From an uncultured Lachnospiraceae bacterium (GTDB taxonomy: Bacteria; Bacillota; Clostridia; Lachnospirales; Lachnospiraceae): a stretch of DNA of 64,000 bases. Positions 24,426 through 32,787 of this stretch are shown here, one piece after another (positions within the stretch are counted from its first letter, which is position 1; every line of letters starts with the position of its first letter). The stretch is from assembly GCA_910585825.1 (NCBI GenBank), contig CAJUEY010000002.1, positions 1 to 64,000 on the forward strand, read 5' to 3'. The translations under genes were made by a program, and so were the position numbers. The notes under the pieces are model-generated. The model ran no database searches, was not told where the DNA came from, and worked only from the letters and a program-made list of their open reading frames with translations.

Positions 24426-25514
24426 TCACCTCAACAAACACTGCAGCAGACGCTCATTATCCTCCGGCATCATAAAACAAAACCGAATAAATTTCTGATC
24501 CAGAAACGGAAACGTAGAACAGTCCCGGATCATAAGCCCTTTACGAATTGCCCGGTCAAAGAAATCCTGAGAAGTCATATCTTCCCGAAGAATTTTCACC
24601 AGAAGAAAATTGGCGCTGGGAGGATACGGTTTAAAATCGGAAGAATCTTTCATCTGCCGGTAGATTTTCGCTCGTTCCTGAGAGATCAACTCTTTTGTTT
24701 GTTTCATATAGGTTTCATCCGAAAACATCAATTCTCCGGCAATTACTGCCAGTGAGTTGATTGTCCAGGGATTTTTCCTGGTATTGATGGATTTTACCAG
24801 ATCTCGATTTCCTGTCACTGCATAACCGAGACGAAGTCCGGGAGCAGCAAAAAACTTGGCGGTTCCTCTGAGGATAATAATATTGTTATAATAATGCGTC
24901 AGAGGAATCGAAGTAATCTCATCCATATCTTCCGCAAATTCCACATATGTTTCATCCACCATAACAAAAATATCATACTGCTTGCAGGTATCCAGAATCT
25001 GCCGCATCTGAGACCTTGTAATAGAAGAAGAGGTAGGGTTGTTGGGATTACAGATCACCAAAAGATCAATGCTTTCATTTAAATGTTCCATAAAATCCGT
25101 TAGATTTAAGCAGAAATCATCTTTTTCTTTCAACGGATAGTAGTGGGTGGCTCCGCCGCCTAAGAAAATCTCCCTTTCATATTCCGAATAGGTCGGTCCT
25201 AAAATCATGGCTTTTTTGGGGTGTTCAATCTGAATAAACAGAGAGATCAATTCCGTAGATCCGTTTCCCACAATAATATTTTCCGGATCGGAGTGCACAT
25301 ATTCGGCAATGCACCGGCGCAGAGAGGTATATTCTCTGTCCGGATAGGAAGTAATGGCATCCAGACGTTCAGACAGTGTTTTTCGCATATTCGGGGAAAT
25401 GCCAAGGGGATTGACATTGGCGGAAAAACTGATGATATCTTCTTTTTTGATGCCGTAAACACGTTCAATCTGTTCTAAATCACTGCCATGAAAATGGTCT
25501 TTATGTTTTAACAT
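24426..25514 (-). CDS. CobD/HisC-like PLP aminotransferase (threonine-phosphate decarboxylase type)
   Basis: This 362-residue fold-type I PLP enzyme starts with FHGSDLEQIERVYGIK and FSANVNPLG, the pattern of CobD, which makes (R)-1-amino-2-propanol phosphate for the cobalamin nucleotide loop. NPNNPTSS, the Asp of VDETYVEF, the lysine in RGTAKFFAAPGLRLGY and a C-terminal FIRFCF arginine complete the PLP site. HisC is similar, but the N-terminal HG.DL motif favours CobD. It is not near other cob genes; the closest B12-linked locus is the broken cbiA 13 kb away. A broad-specificity class I/II aminotransferase is the alternative. Confidence 0.8.
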   Translation of the reverse strand: MLKHKDHFHGSDLEQIERVYGIKKEDIISFSANVNPLGISPNMRKTLSERLDAITSYPDREYTSLRRCIAEYVHSDPENIIVGNGSTELISLFIQIEHPKKAMILGPTYSEYEREIFLGGGATHYYPLKEKDDFCLNLTDFMEHLNESIDLLVICNPNNPTSSSITRSQMRQILDTCKQYDIFVMVDETYVEFAEDMDEITSIPLTHYYNNIIILRGTAKFFAAPGLRLGYAVTGNRDLVKSINTRKNPWTINSLAVIAGELMFSDETYMKQTKELISQERAKIYRQMKDSSDFKPYPPSANFLLVKILREDMTSQDFFDRAIRKGLMIRDCSTFPFLDQKFIRFCFMMPEDNERLLQCLLR

Positions 25515-25528
25515 AATGATACCTCCGG

Positions 25529-25557
25529 TTGAATTTGTAAGATAAATCGTATATAAT
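25529..25557 (+). promoter_or_regulatory. Promoter of the DUF5717 operon
   Basis: TTGAAT and TATAAT are separated by 17 bp in the divergent gap, about 67 bp before the GTG start. Confidence 0.55.
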
Positions 25558-25623
25558 TATTTGTAATTATAAACATTTTGAATAAAAAAGCAACAGAGAA
25601 ACAGCAGAGAATCGGGTGGCATT

Positions 25624-28600
25624 GTGGATAAGCAGAGAGAAGAACTGGAAGAAGAAAGAATTGAATATTTTGGGCCGTATCCGATGGCGGGAACAGAAAT
25701 TATCAAAAGTCTGAAGGATTTTGCCGGATTGGCACAGGAACGCTGGCATGAGGCAGTGCGTGTTTTTTACAATCCTGATTTTATTCATATTTTTCATCCG
25801 GGAGAAGAGCGGGAACGCCTTTTGTATCAGGGATTTGCAGGAGGAATCAGAACCGATGAGAATATGGAAGAATTTCTTTTGGCCTGTCATCTGAAAGAAC
25901 CTCTTCTTTTGGAAACAGAACAGGAAGAATTTGAATTTTCCCGGATTACAGAAGAGATCCGCCAGGATATCACCGTGACGAAAAACACCTGGGGCTATAC
26001 CAAAACGACGATTGCCAGTGACGCTGATTTTATCGAGGTCAGAAAACGCTGTTTGACAACGGAAGATTTTCTGGGCAGTGAGGCAGTGGTGAGTTTTTAC
26101 ATAAAAAAAGAAAACCTCCATGCCGGCAACAATTTCGGCCGTTTGATTTTACGAAATATGCAGCAGGAGATCGTCATATCGGTCTGTGCAAAGGCAGAGC
26201 CGGGAAGGGATGAGCGCAGGCGGATTTTGCAGGACGTCTGCAAGCTGCACGGTAAGCTGTTATACACCTATATTTCCTACCGGATGAAACAGATACGCAC
26301 CGGCCAGTGGACATTTGTGACAAATAAGATTTTGGATGATCTTATGGAACTTGACAAATCCAATGTCTGGTATCGTCTTTTAAAAGCGCAGGTTCTCTGG
26401 TCCAATGGACAGAGGCAGGAGGCAGAGTGGATTTTAGATGAATTTAAACGAAAATGCAAAGACAGAAAGAGTCCGCAGTGGGGGTACTATATGTACATCA
26501 ATACCCTTATGGACCATGAAGAACTTTATATCACCCGTCTGACAGAGGAAGTTGAGCAGATTTATCTGGAGCATCGGGAGAATGATCTGTTGTTTTGGTG
26601 TCTTTTATTTTTGAAAAAAGAATACATCAAAGATCCCTATGAAAAAATAAGGGCGTTAGAGGAACGGATTATGGAAGGCAGTAACAGTCCGCTTTTTTTT
26701 GCGGAGGCCTATTGTCTTTTCTGCAAAGAACCGTATCTCATTCGCGGGCTGGGTGATTTTGAGATCCGTGTTTTAAACTGGGCCAGGAAACAGAAAATCC
26801 TGACAGAATCTTTGGCGGAGCAGATCGTTTCTGTATTTCCGGAACGCCTTGCCTACAAAAAAATGGTGTATCTTTTGCTTGAGGCGTGTTATGAGCTGGT
26901 GGGAGAGAAAACGGTCTCTGTGATCTGCAGCTATTTGATTCGCAGCCAGAAGTATGGAAGAGAATTTTTCCCCTGGTATGCTCTCGGCATAGAGAATAAG
27001 CTGAGGATTACAGGACTTTATGAGGCATATCTGATGTCTGTCGATCAGAAAGAAATACAGGAAATCCCCAGGATTATTCAGATGTACTTTCGATACAACA
27101 ATCAGCTTGGCGCCAAACAAAAAGCTGTTTTGTATGTCAATATGATTGCATCCAAAGAAAAACACCCAGGGGCTTTTCTGGAGGCTTATCCGGATATGGA
27201 GCAATTTGCCTGTGAGCAGATCAAACTGGGACATATTGACGACAATCTTGCGGTGGTTTACAAAGAAACGCTCTCAGGGGAATCGCCTTCTCCCGAGATT
27301 TTGTCCGCACTGCCGGATATTCTGTTTATACACAGACTGACCTGCTTTGATGAAAAGGCATTGCGAATCATTGTGTTACAGGCACAGCTGAAAAAGGAAC
27401 AGGCAGTCCCCATTGTGGATCATGAGGCATATTTTCCGCTCTATTCCAATGACTACTGTATTTTAATTGAAGACGCTCAGGGGAACCGCCGCAGCTGCAG
27501 CGTAGATTACCAGCTGGAAAAAATGATGAATCCGGGGAAATATTTACGGGCGTGCATGCAGGATGCTCCTTTGAAACTCCCTTGTGTCTTATATTATTTT
27601 TCTTCCCGTCAGGGGCAGGAGATTTTTGAAGAAGAAGATCTTCCTTGCTTTTGGATGATTATGGATCATCCGGAGATATCGCCGGCTTATCAGGTCTCTC
27701 TTTTTTCCAAGATGTTCCGTCTTATGTATCGGAAGGGAATGACAGAAGAGATGACGCAGGCAGTGGGTAAAATTGATTTTTCTCTGATGCATCCGGATGA
27801 AAGAAAAGAAGTGTTATTGATCTGCATCCGAAAGCAGATTTTTGATACGGCGGCACATCTTGCAGCCAAATATGGTCTGGCGGAGATTCCAGCTCCGGAA
27901 CGAGTGGGCCTGATCGACGATCAGATACAGCAGTTGGAATTTGCAGAAGATCAGATCTGGCTGGATTATTGTCTGGATACTTTTTTTCAGGGCAGCTACA
28001 GCAAGAGCATGGTGGAATATCTCTGCCGTTATTACCGAAAATCCACAGAACATATGGTGGAAATCCTTCGGTGTGCGTTAAAAACCGGTGTTGACACAAG
28101 GGAAATTGCAGAAAATACACTAAAAAAGATGCTGGAGACAGAAGAATGCCTCCCACAGGCTGACGAGGTATATCAATGCTATGAACCGGTGGGGAATCCC
28201 GAAGTAAAAGAAGCGTATTTGTCATATTTTGCCCGCCTGGGATTTCTGGAGAGGAAAAAGGCGACGGAGCCGTTTTATAAATTTCTTTGGAACTGGCAGA
28301 GGGGCGGAAATGAAATGAACGATATCTGCGGATTGTTTATGCTGCAGTATTATACAGAGCATCCGGATCTTATGGAACAGGAAAAAGAATGGGCGGAACA
28401 GCTGCTGCAAAAATATCTTTTACAGGGAATGCAGTTTGGATTCTATCAGAAGTTAAGTCCGGAATTGAAAGCAAAATATCAGCTTTATGGCAGATATTAT
28501 ATAGAATACCGAACCAAAAAACAAAGCCGGGTATGGATTTGTTTGGAAAACAATATGCAGGGAGAGTTTACCGAAGAGATGCCGGAGATGTACGAAGGAA

Positions 28601-28866
28601 TCTTTGTAAAAGAGATGATTTTATTTTCAGGAGACGAAGTGCGGTATCGCATTTTAGAAGAAACCGACAGCGGAACAAAAGAAACAGACAAAGGACAGAT
28701 AAAATGCAGTCAGGAAGAAAATGAAAAGATACAGGACCGTTACGGACGTCTGAATGAAATCCTGTTAGAACAGGAATCAGAGGATGAGAAGACATTTGTT
28801 TCAAAGATACGTGAGTATGAACAGTTAGACAGCGTAGTAGAGGAAGCATTTACAATGCTTGGATGA
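25624..28866 (+). CDS. Large DUF5717-type protein
   Basis: This 1080-residue soluble protein matches the Lachnospiraceae DUF5717 group as I remember it. Residues 1-100 carry FGPYPMAGTEIIKSL; about 110-205 look like a beta-sandwich (ITVTKNTWGYTKTTI, LHAGNNFGRLILRN); about 210-950 are helical and repeat-like, resembling TPR-type solenoids; the last 120 residues are again beta-rich, then acidic. It starts with GTG and a weak ribosome binding site. It leads a four-gene unit with a 15-bp gap to the DUF5716 actin-fold gene, so a scaffold for an Hsp70-like partner is a reasonable guess. Function is not known. Confidence 0.85.
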   Translation: MDKQREELEEERIEYFGPYPMAGTEIIKSLKDFAGLAQERWHEAVRVFYNPDFIHIFHPGEERERLLYQGFAGGIRTDENMEEFLLACHLKEPLLLETEQEEFEFSRITEEIRQDITVTKNTWGYTKTTIASDADFIEVRKRCLTTEDFLGSEAVVSFYIKKENLHAGNNFGRLILRNMQQEIVISVCAKAEPGRDERRRILQDVCKLHGKLLYTYISYRMKQIRTGQWTFVTNKILDDLMELDKSNVWYRLLKAQVLWSNGQRQEAEWILDEFKRKCKDRKSPQWGYYMYINTLMDHEELYITRLTEEVEQIYLEHRENDLLFWCLLFLKKEYIKDPYEKIRALEERIMEGSNSPLFFAEAYCLFCKEPYLIRGLGDFEIRVLNWARKQKILTESLAEQIVSVFPERLAYKKMVYLLLEACYELVGEKTVSVICSYLIRSQKYGREFFPWYALGIENKLRITGLYEAYLMSVDQKEIQEIPRIIQMYFRYNNQLGAKQKAVLYVNMIASKEKHPGAFLEAYPDMEQFACEQIKLGHIDDNLAVVYKETLSGESPSPEILSALPDILFIHRLTCFDEKALRIIVLQAQLKKEQAVPIVDHEAYFPLYSNDYCILIEDAQGNRRSCSVDYQLEKMMNPGKYLRACMQDAPLKLPCVLYYFSSRQGQEIFEEEDLPCFWMIMDHPEISPAYQVSLFSKMFRLMYRKGMTEEMTQAVGKIDFSLMHPDERKEVLLICIRKQIFDTAAHLAAKYGLAEIPAPERVGLIDDQIQQLEFAEDQIWLDYCLDTFFQGSYSKSMVEYLCRYYRKSTEHMVEILRCALKTGVDTREIAENTLKKMLETEECLPQADEVYQCYEPVGNPEVKEAYLSYFARLGFLERKKATEPFYKFLWNWQRGGNEMNDICGLFMLQYYTEHPDLMEQEKEWAEQLLQKYLLQGMQFGFYQKLSPELKAKYQLYGRYYIEYRTKKQSRVWICLENNMQGEFTEEMPEMYEGIFVKEMILFSGDEVRYRILEETDSGTKETDKGQIKCSQEENEKIQDRYGRLNEILLEQESEDEKTFVSKIREYEQLDSVVEEAFTMLG

Positions 28867-28881
28867 ATCGGAGAATGAACT

Positions 28882-30105
28882 ATGGCAGAACGATATATCG
28901 GAATTGATTTAAATGATAAATATGCTATGATCAGTTTCTATACGCAGGAGATGTCGGAACCGAATACGATCAGCATGGTAACAGGAAGTGAAGTATATCA
29001 GATTCCGGTGAGTCTTTGCAAAAAAAGAGAAAGCAGACAATGGCTCTATGGAGAAGAGGCCAAAAAATCTGCAAAAGAAACAGGCAGTTTTTATATAGAC
29101 GGGCTGCCCCAGAAAGCCCTTGCCAGAGAGAAAGTGGAATTTGAGGGAACTGTTTACGAATCCACGGAACTTTTATTTGTATTTCTGAAAAAACTGCTGC
29201 TTTTGCCTCCCTGCACCGGAGAAAATATCTGGCCGGACAAACTGGTTATCACGACAGAGAATATGAATCTGGAATACAGAAAGCTCTTTGGACTGTTCGC
29301 GGAATGGATGCAGATGCCTTCTGAGCGGATGATGCTTTTGGATTACAGAGAAAGCTTTTACTACTATGCCTTCAGTCAGCCTGCAGAAATCTGCCTCCAC
29401 GATGTAGTTCTTTATTATTACATGGCGGGAAAACTGTTTTACTGGAGATTAAGCCGTGATAAAAAAACGGTTCCGCAGGTGTCTTCAATAGAAGAAAAAC
29501 GCTATGACGGCATATTAAAAGACAGAGATGAATCATTTGCAGAGATGATAGCGGAAGATTTTGCGGGAAAGATCATTTCTTCTGTGTACCTCATCGGCGA
29601 CGGCTTCGACGGAGAGTGGATGAAAAAATCTCTTGCTATTCTCTGTCGGGGACGCCGGGTATTTATGGGGAGAAATCTTTTCTGTAAAGGCGCCTGTTAT
29701 GCCGCGGCAGCGAAGAGAGAAGATGCAGACTGGCCGTATATTTATATTGGAGATAACGAATTAAGGTTAAACATCAGTTTAAAGGTAGAAAATAAAGGAA
29801 AGTCAGAATTTCTGACTTTGATCACTGCCGGTGAGAACTGGTATGAGGCCGGAGGAGAATGTGAAGTAATCTTAAACGGAAGCCCTTCCATAGAACTTTG
29901 GTTTCAGCCGCCCAAAAGCATGGAGGCGTCGGTGCGTCTGCTGGAGCTTACTGATTTGCCGAAAAGAAAGGAGCGGACCACCCGTCTTCGGATTTCAGCA
30001 AAACCGACAGCTGTTGACAGAATTGCTTTTCGTATTATGGATATGGGATTTGGAGAAATTGTCAAAGGTACGGAAAAAGTGTGGGAATATGCGGTTATCA
30101 TTTAG
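28882..30105 (+). CDS. DUF5716-type Hsp70/actin-fold protein
   Basis: This 407-residue protein begins with YIGIDLNDKYAMISFYT, the phosphate-1 loop of the actin/Hsp70 ATPase fold. LVITTENMNLEYRKLF and SSVYLIGDGFDGEWMKKS correspond in place to the later nucleotide-binding segments, and residues 290-400 form a beta-rich C-terminal part. It is shorter than DnaK and lacks a canonical substrate-binding domain. It starts 15 bases after the DUF5717 gene and is followed by TPR and coiled-coil genes. ATPase activity is inferred. Confidence 0.85.
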   Translation: MAERYIGIDLNDKYAMISFYTQEMSEPNTISMVTGSEVYQIPVSLCKKRESRQWLYGEEAKKSAKETGSFYIDGLPQKALAREKVEFEGTVYESTELLFVFLKKLLLLPPCTGENIWPDKLVITTENMNLEYRKLFGLFAEWMQMPSERMMLLDYRESFYYYAFSQPAEICLHDVVLYYYMAGKLFYWRLSRDKKTVPQVSSIEEKRYDGILKDRDESFAEMIAEDFAGKIISSVYLIGDGFDGEWMKKSLAILCRGRRVFMGRNLFCKGACYAAAAKREDADWPYIYIGDNELRLNISLKVENKGKSEFLTLITAGENWYEAGGECEVILNGSPSIELWFQPPKSMEASVRLLELTDLPKRKERTTRLRISAKPTAVDRIAFRIMDMGFGEIVKGTEKVWEYAVII

Positions 30106-30147
30106 GCAGCGCTCCGGGGTGAATAGCTGCTAATTAAGGAGGGGATC

Positions 30148-30840
30148 ATGGGAGAATTGTTATTATGCAGCCATGAGCTGGCATTTGTGCCTTATTATAT
30201 TGACAGCATAGCTTTAAATGTATACTCGTTGGAGGAATTGTGCTATTATCTGATTGACAATACAGATTTAATTGAGCCTTCCTTTATGGATGCAGAATTG
30301 ATTGACTGGATTCGGAGAGATCTAAAACTGCCCAGTCTTGCCGGGCAGCTGGAAGAACAAAAGGCGGCGGGGGGAAGTCTTCTGGAGTTTGTACTGGTGT
30401 TGATTTCCGGATGCAATTACTGCACGGAAGAAGAAGTAAACAGGATCAAAGAGATCCTGACGGATTTTGAAAATAAAAGCGAGGCAGAATGTAAAAAGAT
30501 ACGGGCGGACCGTCTTCTCCAGAAAAAAAGGTACCATGCCGCCATATTGGAATACAAAAGGCTTTTGGCGTTTCCGCAAATAACGAAAAATTTTGCGGGA
30601 AATATCTGCCATAATATGGGAACGGCATATGCCAGACTGTTTTCCTTCCGGGAGGCTGCGGATTGTTATGAGAAAGCCTATAAGATGAATCAGAACCCTC
30701 TTTCCCTGCAGCAGGAAAAGATTGCCCTGCAGCTGGAAAAAGGGGCGGTTCCCAGAAATAAAGCGGAAGATACAGATCTTTTGACGATGAAGGAACGGCT
30801 GTCTGAGTGGAAGGAAGGATATAGAAAGAGCTGCAGGTAA
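30148..30840 (+). CDS. TPR-containing protein of the DUF5717 operon
   Basis: This 230-residue soluble protein has an N-terminal domain (LCSHELAFVPYYIDSIALNV, LEELCYYLIDN) and C-terminal tetratricopeptide-like helices from about residue 120 (LLQKKRYHAAILEYKRLL, NMGTAYARLFSFREAADCYE). AAGGAGGGG precedes the ATG. TPR proteins often hold Hsp70-type partners, which fits the DUF5716 neighbour, but no EEVD-type contact is visible. Confidence 0.83.
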   Translation: MGELLLCSHELAFVPYYIDSIALNVYSLEELCYYLIDNTDLIEPSFMDAELIDWIRRDLKLPSLAGQLEEQKAAGGSLLEFVLVLISGCNYCTEEEVNRIKEILTDFENKSEAECKKIRADRLLQKKRYHAAILEYKRLLAFPQITKNFAGNICHNMGTAYARLFSFREAADCYEKAYKMNQNPLSLQQEKIALQLEKGAVPRNKAEDTDLLTMKERLSEWKEGYRKSCR

Positions 30841-30850
30841 GAGAGGACAG

Positions 30851-32020
30851 ATGAACATGGGATTTTTTAAAAGAAGAAAAAGAAAGGCAGAGCTGGAGCG
30901 CATCGGTCAGGAGAATGGAGATATCAGCGCCGAAGAGATTCTGGGAGAGGATATTACCGACCAGAAGAAGATACAGAGTTATATCACAAACAGCTGCAGA
31001 GAGATTTCAGAAGTCAGCAAGGAGCTGGAAGAAGAAAAATCCGAATACCGAATTGTTTCGGACTATTTGAAAGACATTCAGACGCTGGAAAATATTCCGG
31101 AGGAAGATTTTCTGGAAATCCGAAGTACAGCGGAGCATATATCCGGTTTAAACCGCAAGAGAGACGCATTTCAGAATGCAGAAAAAAAGATTTCTGACGC
31201 GCAGTTTATGCAGATGGAGCAGGAAGAAAGCCAGATTCCGGACGCGATTGTACGCCTTAGATCTAATGAAGATTATCAGACTGCCGTAAAACGAGATATG
31301 AATTATCTGGAAGGGGAAAAGACAGAGTGGCATTACAATAAATATCATCTGCTCCGACAGCAGAAATTACTGAAAAATATGTCGTTTGTACTGCTTTTTA
31401 TTTTTGCCGCCAGCATAGCAGCATTGTTTGTTCTGCAGTATCGGCTCAGAGAAGATATCACGTATGCCTGGATGTCTGTCATATTGATCGCCGCCTTTGG
31501 CGGATTTGGGATTTTTCTGAAAATGACATCCAATCAAACGGAGATTAAACAGTCGGAAATTAATATGAATCATGCCATTGTACTGTTGAACAGAATGAAG
31601 TTTAAATATGTCAATGTCACCAATGCAGTGGATTATGCCAGAGAGAAATATCATGTAAAAAATGCAAGCGAATTCAAATATATCTGGGAGCAGTATTTAA
31701 ATGAAGTCAAAGAACGGGAGAAATTCCGTCAGGCCAATGAAGATCTGGAGTATTTCAGTGAAAAACTGATACGGCAGCTGAATAGCTATCATCTTTACGA
31801 TACCAGAGTCTGGGTAAACCAGGCTTCCGCTTTGATCGACAAAAAAGAAATGGTGGAAGTAAAACACAATCTCATTGTGCGGAGGCAGAAACTGCGTTCC
31901 AGAATTGAGATTAACGCACAAAGCATGAAAGACAGAAAAAATGAAATGGAAAAAATCTTAAGGCGGCAGCATATGTATACGCCTCAAGTGAGAGATATTA
32001 TAAATTCTTTATTGCAGTAG
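30851..32020 (+). CDS. Coiled-coil membrane protein of the DUF5717 operon
   Basis: This 389-residue protein has a basic N-terminus, two long coiled coils (about residues 40-165 and 215-370) and a pair of close membrane helices between them (MSFVLLFIFAASIAALFVL, about 176-194, and MSVILIAAFGGFGIFL, about 207-222). Both coils would face the cytoplasm. GAGAGGA lies seven bases before the ATG. As last gene of the unit it may tether the DUF5717/DUF5716/TPR proteins to the membrane; that is inferred. Confidence 0.84.
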   Translation: MNMGFFKRRKRKAELERIGQENGDISAEEILGEDITDQKKIQSYITNSCREISEVSKELEEEKSEYRIVSDYLKDIQTLENIPEEDFLEIRSTAEHISGLNRKRDAFQNAEKKISDAQFMQMEQEESQIPDAIVRLRSNEDYQTAVKRDMNYLEGEKTEWHYNKYHLLRQQKLLKNMSFVLLFIFAASIAALFVLQYRLREDITYAWMSVILIAAFGGFGIFLKMTSNQTEIKQSEINMNHAIVLLNRMKFKYVNVTNAVDYAREKYHVKNASEFKYIWEQYLNEVKEREKFRQANEDLEYFSEKLIRQLNSYHLYDTRVWVNQASALIDKKEMVEVKHNLIVRRQKLRSRIEINAQSMKDRKNEMEKILRRQHMYTPQVRDIINSLLQ

Positions 32021-32089
32021 AGAAACGGAGGTTGCCGTGAGAGGTTTTTATGCCGAAAATAGCAACGATTCAATAGAAAGCAGGCGGGT

Positions 32090-32557
32090 ATGAACAAAAA
32101 AGAAATGGCAAAGGAATTATTTTTTAAGGGTTATAACTGCGCTCAGGCTGTAGCGGGAGTTTTTGCAGAAGAAATGGGCATGGATTTTGATACCGTTGTC
32201 AAAACAGTATCCTCCTTTGGCGGCGGAATGGGCAGAATGCGAGAGGTCTGCGGAGCAGTCAGCGGAATGTTTTTTGTGGCGGGAGCGTTATACGGATATA
32301 GTGATCCGAAAGATTTTAACGCCAAAAAAGAGCATTATGAAAGGATACAGCATTTAGCGGCTAAATACAAAGAAACGACGGGAAGCATTATTTGCAGAGA
32401 ACTGCTGGGATTGGAAGGAAAAGATACAAAGGCAGAGCCTTCCAAGCGAACAGATGAATATTACAAAAAACGGCCGTGCCCGGAAATGATAGGGCTTGCG
32501 GCAGAGATTATGGAAGATTATATCTTGCATATGGAAAAAAGGGGCGATGAATCATGA
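32090..32557 (+). CDS. C_GCAxxG_C_C family protein
   Basis: This 155-residue protein has the spaced cysteines of the C_GCAxxG_C_C family (TIGR01909): GYNCAQAV, then SSFGGGMGRMREVCGAVSG, SIICRELLG and RPCPEMIG. These proteins are thought to bind a metal or redox cofactor; their function is not established. It overlaps feoA by four bases (ATGA), so it is co-translated with the iron transporter, suggesting a link to iron or redox handling. Confidence 0.92.
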   Translation: MNKKEMAKELFFKGYNCAQAVAGVFAEEMGMDFDTVVKTVSSFGGGMGRMREVCGAVSGMFFVAGALYGYSDPKDFNAKKEHYERIQHLAAKYKETTGSIICRELLGLEGKDTKAEPSKRTDEYYKKRPCPEMIGLAAEIMEDYILHMEKRGDES

Positions 32558-32787
32558 CATTAGATCAGCTGCCGATTGGACAGGAAGCGGTGATTACGAT
32601 TGTGGGAGGCGAAGGAGCGCTGCGGCTGCGATTTTTAGATATGGGGCTGATTCCCAAGACTCGTGTAACCGTTATGAAAACGGCGCCTATGGGAGATCCC
32701 ATTGAAATCCGTCTTCGGGGTTATGAGCTTACAATTCGGAAAGAAGAGGCGATGAAAATTGAAGTTAAGACGGAGGAATTTCTATGA
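32554..32787 (+). CDS. feoA: Ferrous iron transport protein A
   Basis: This 77-residue SH3-like protein has the FeoA pattern GEGALRLRFLDMGLIPKTRV, then APMGDPIEIRLRGYELTIRK. FeoA binds the FeoB cytoplasmic part and supports Fe(II) uptake. It overlaps both neighbours by four bases. Confidence 0.95.
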   Translation: MTLDQLPIGQEAVITIVGGEGALRLRFLDMGLIPKTRVTVMKTAPMGDPIEIRLRGYELTIRKEEAMKIEVKTEEFL

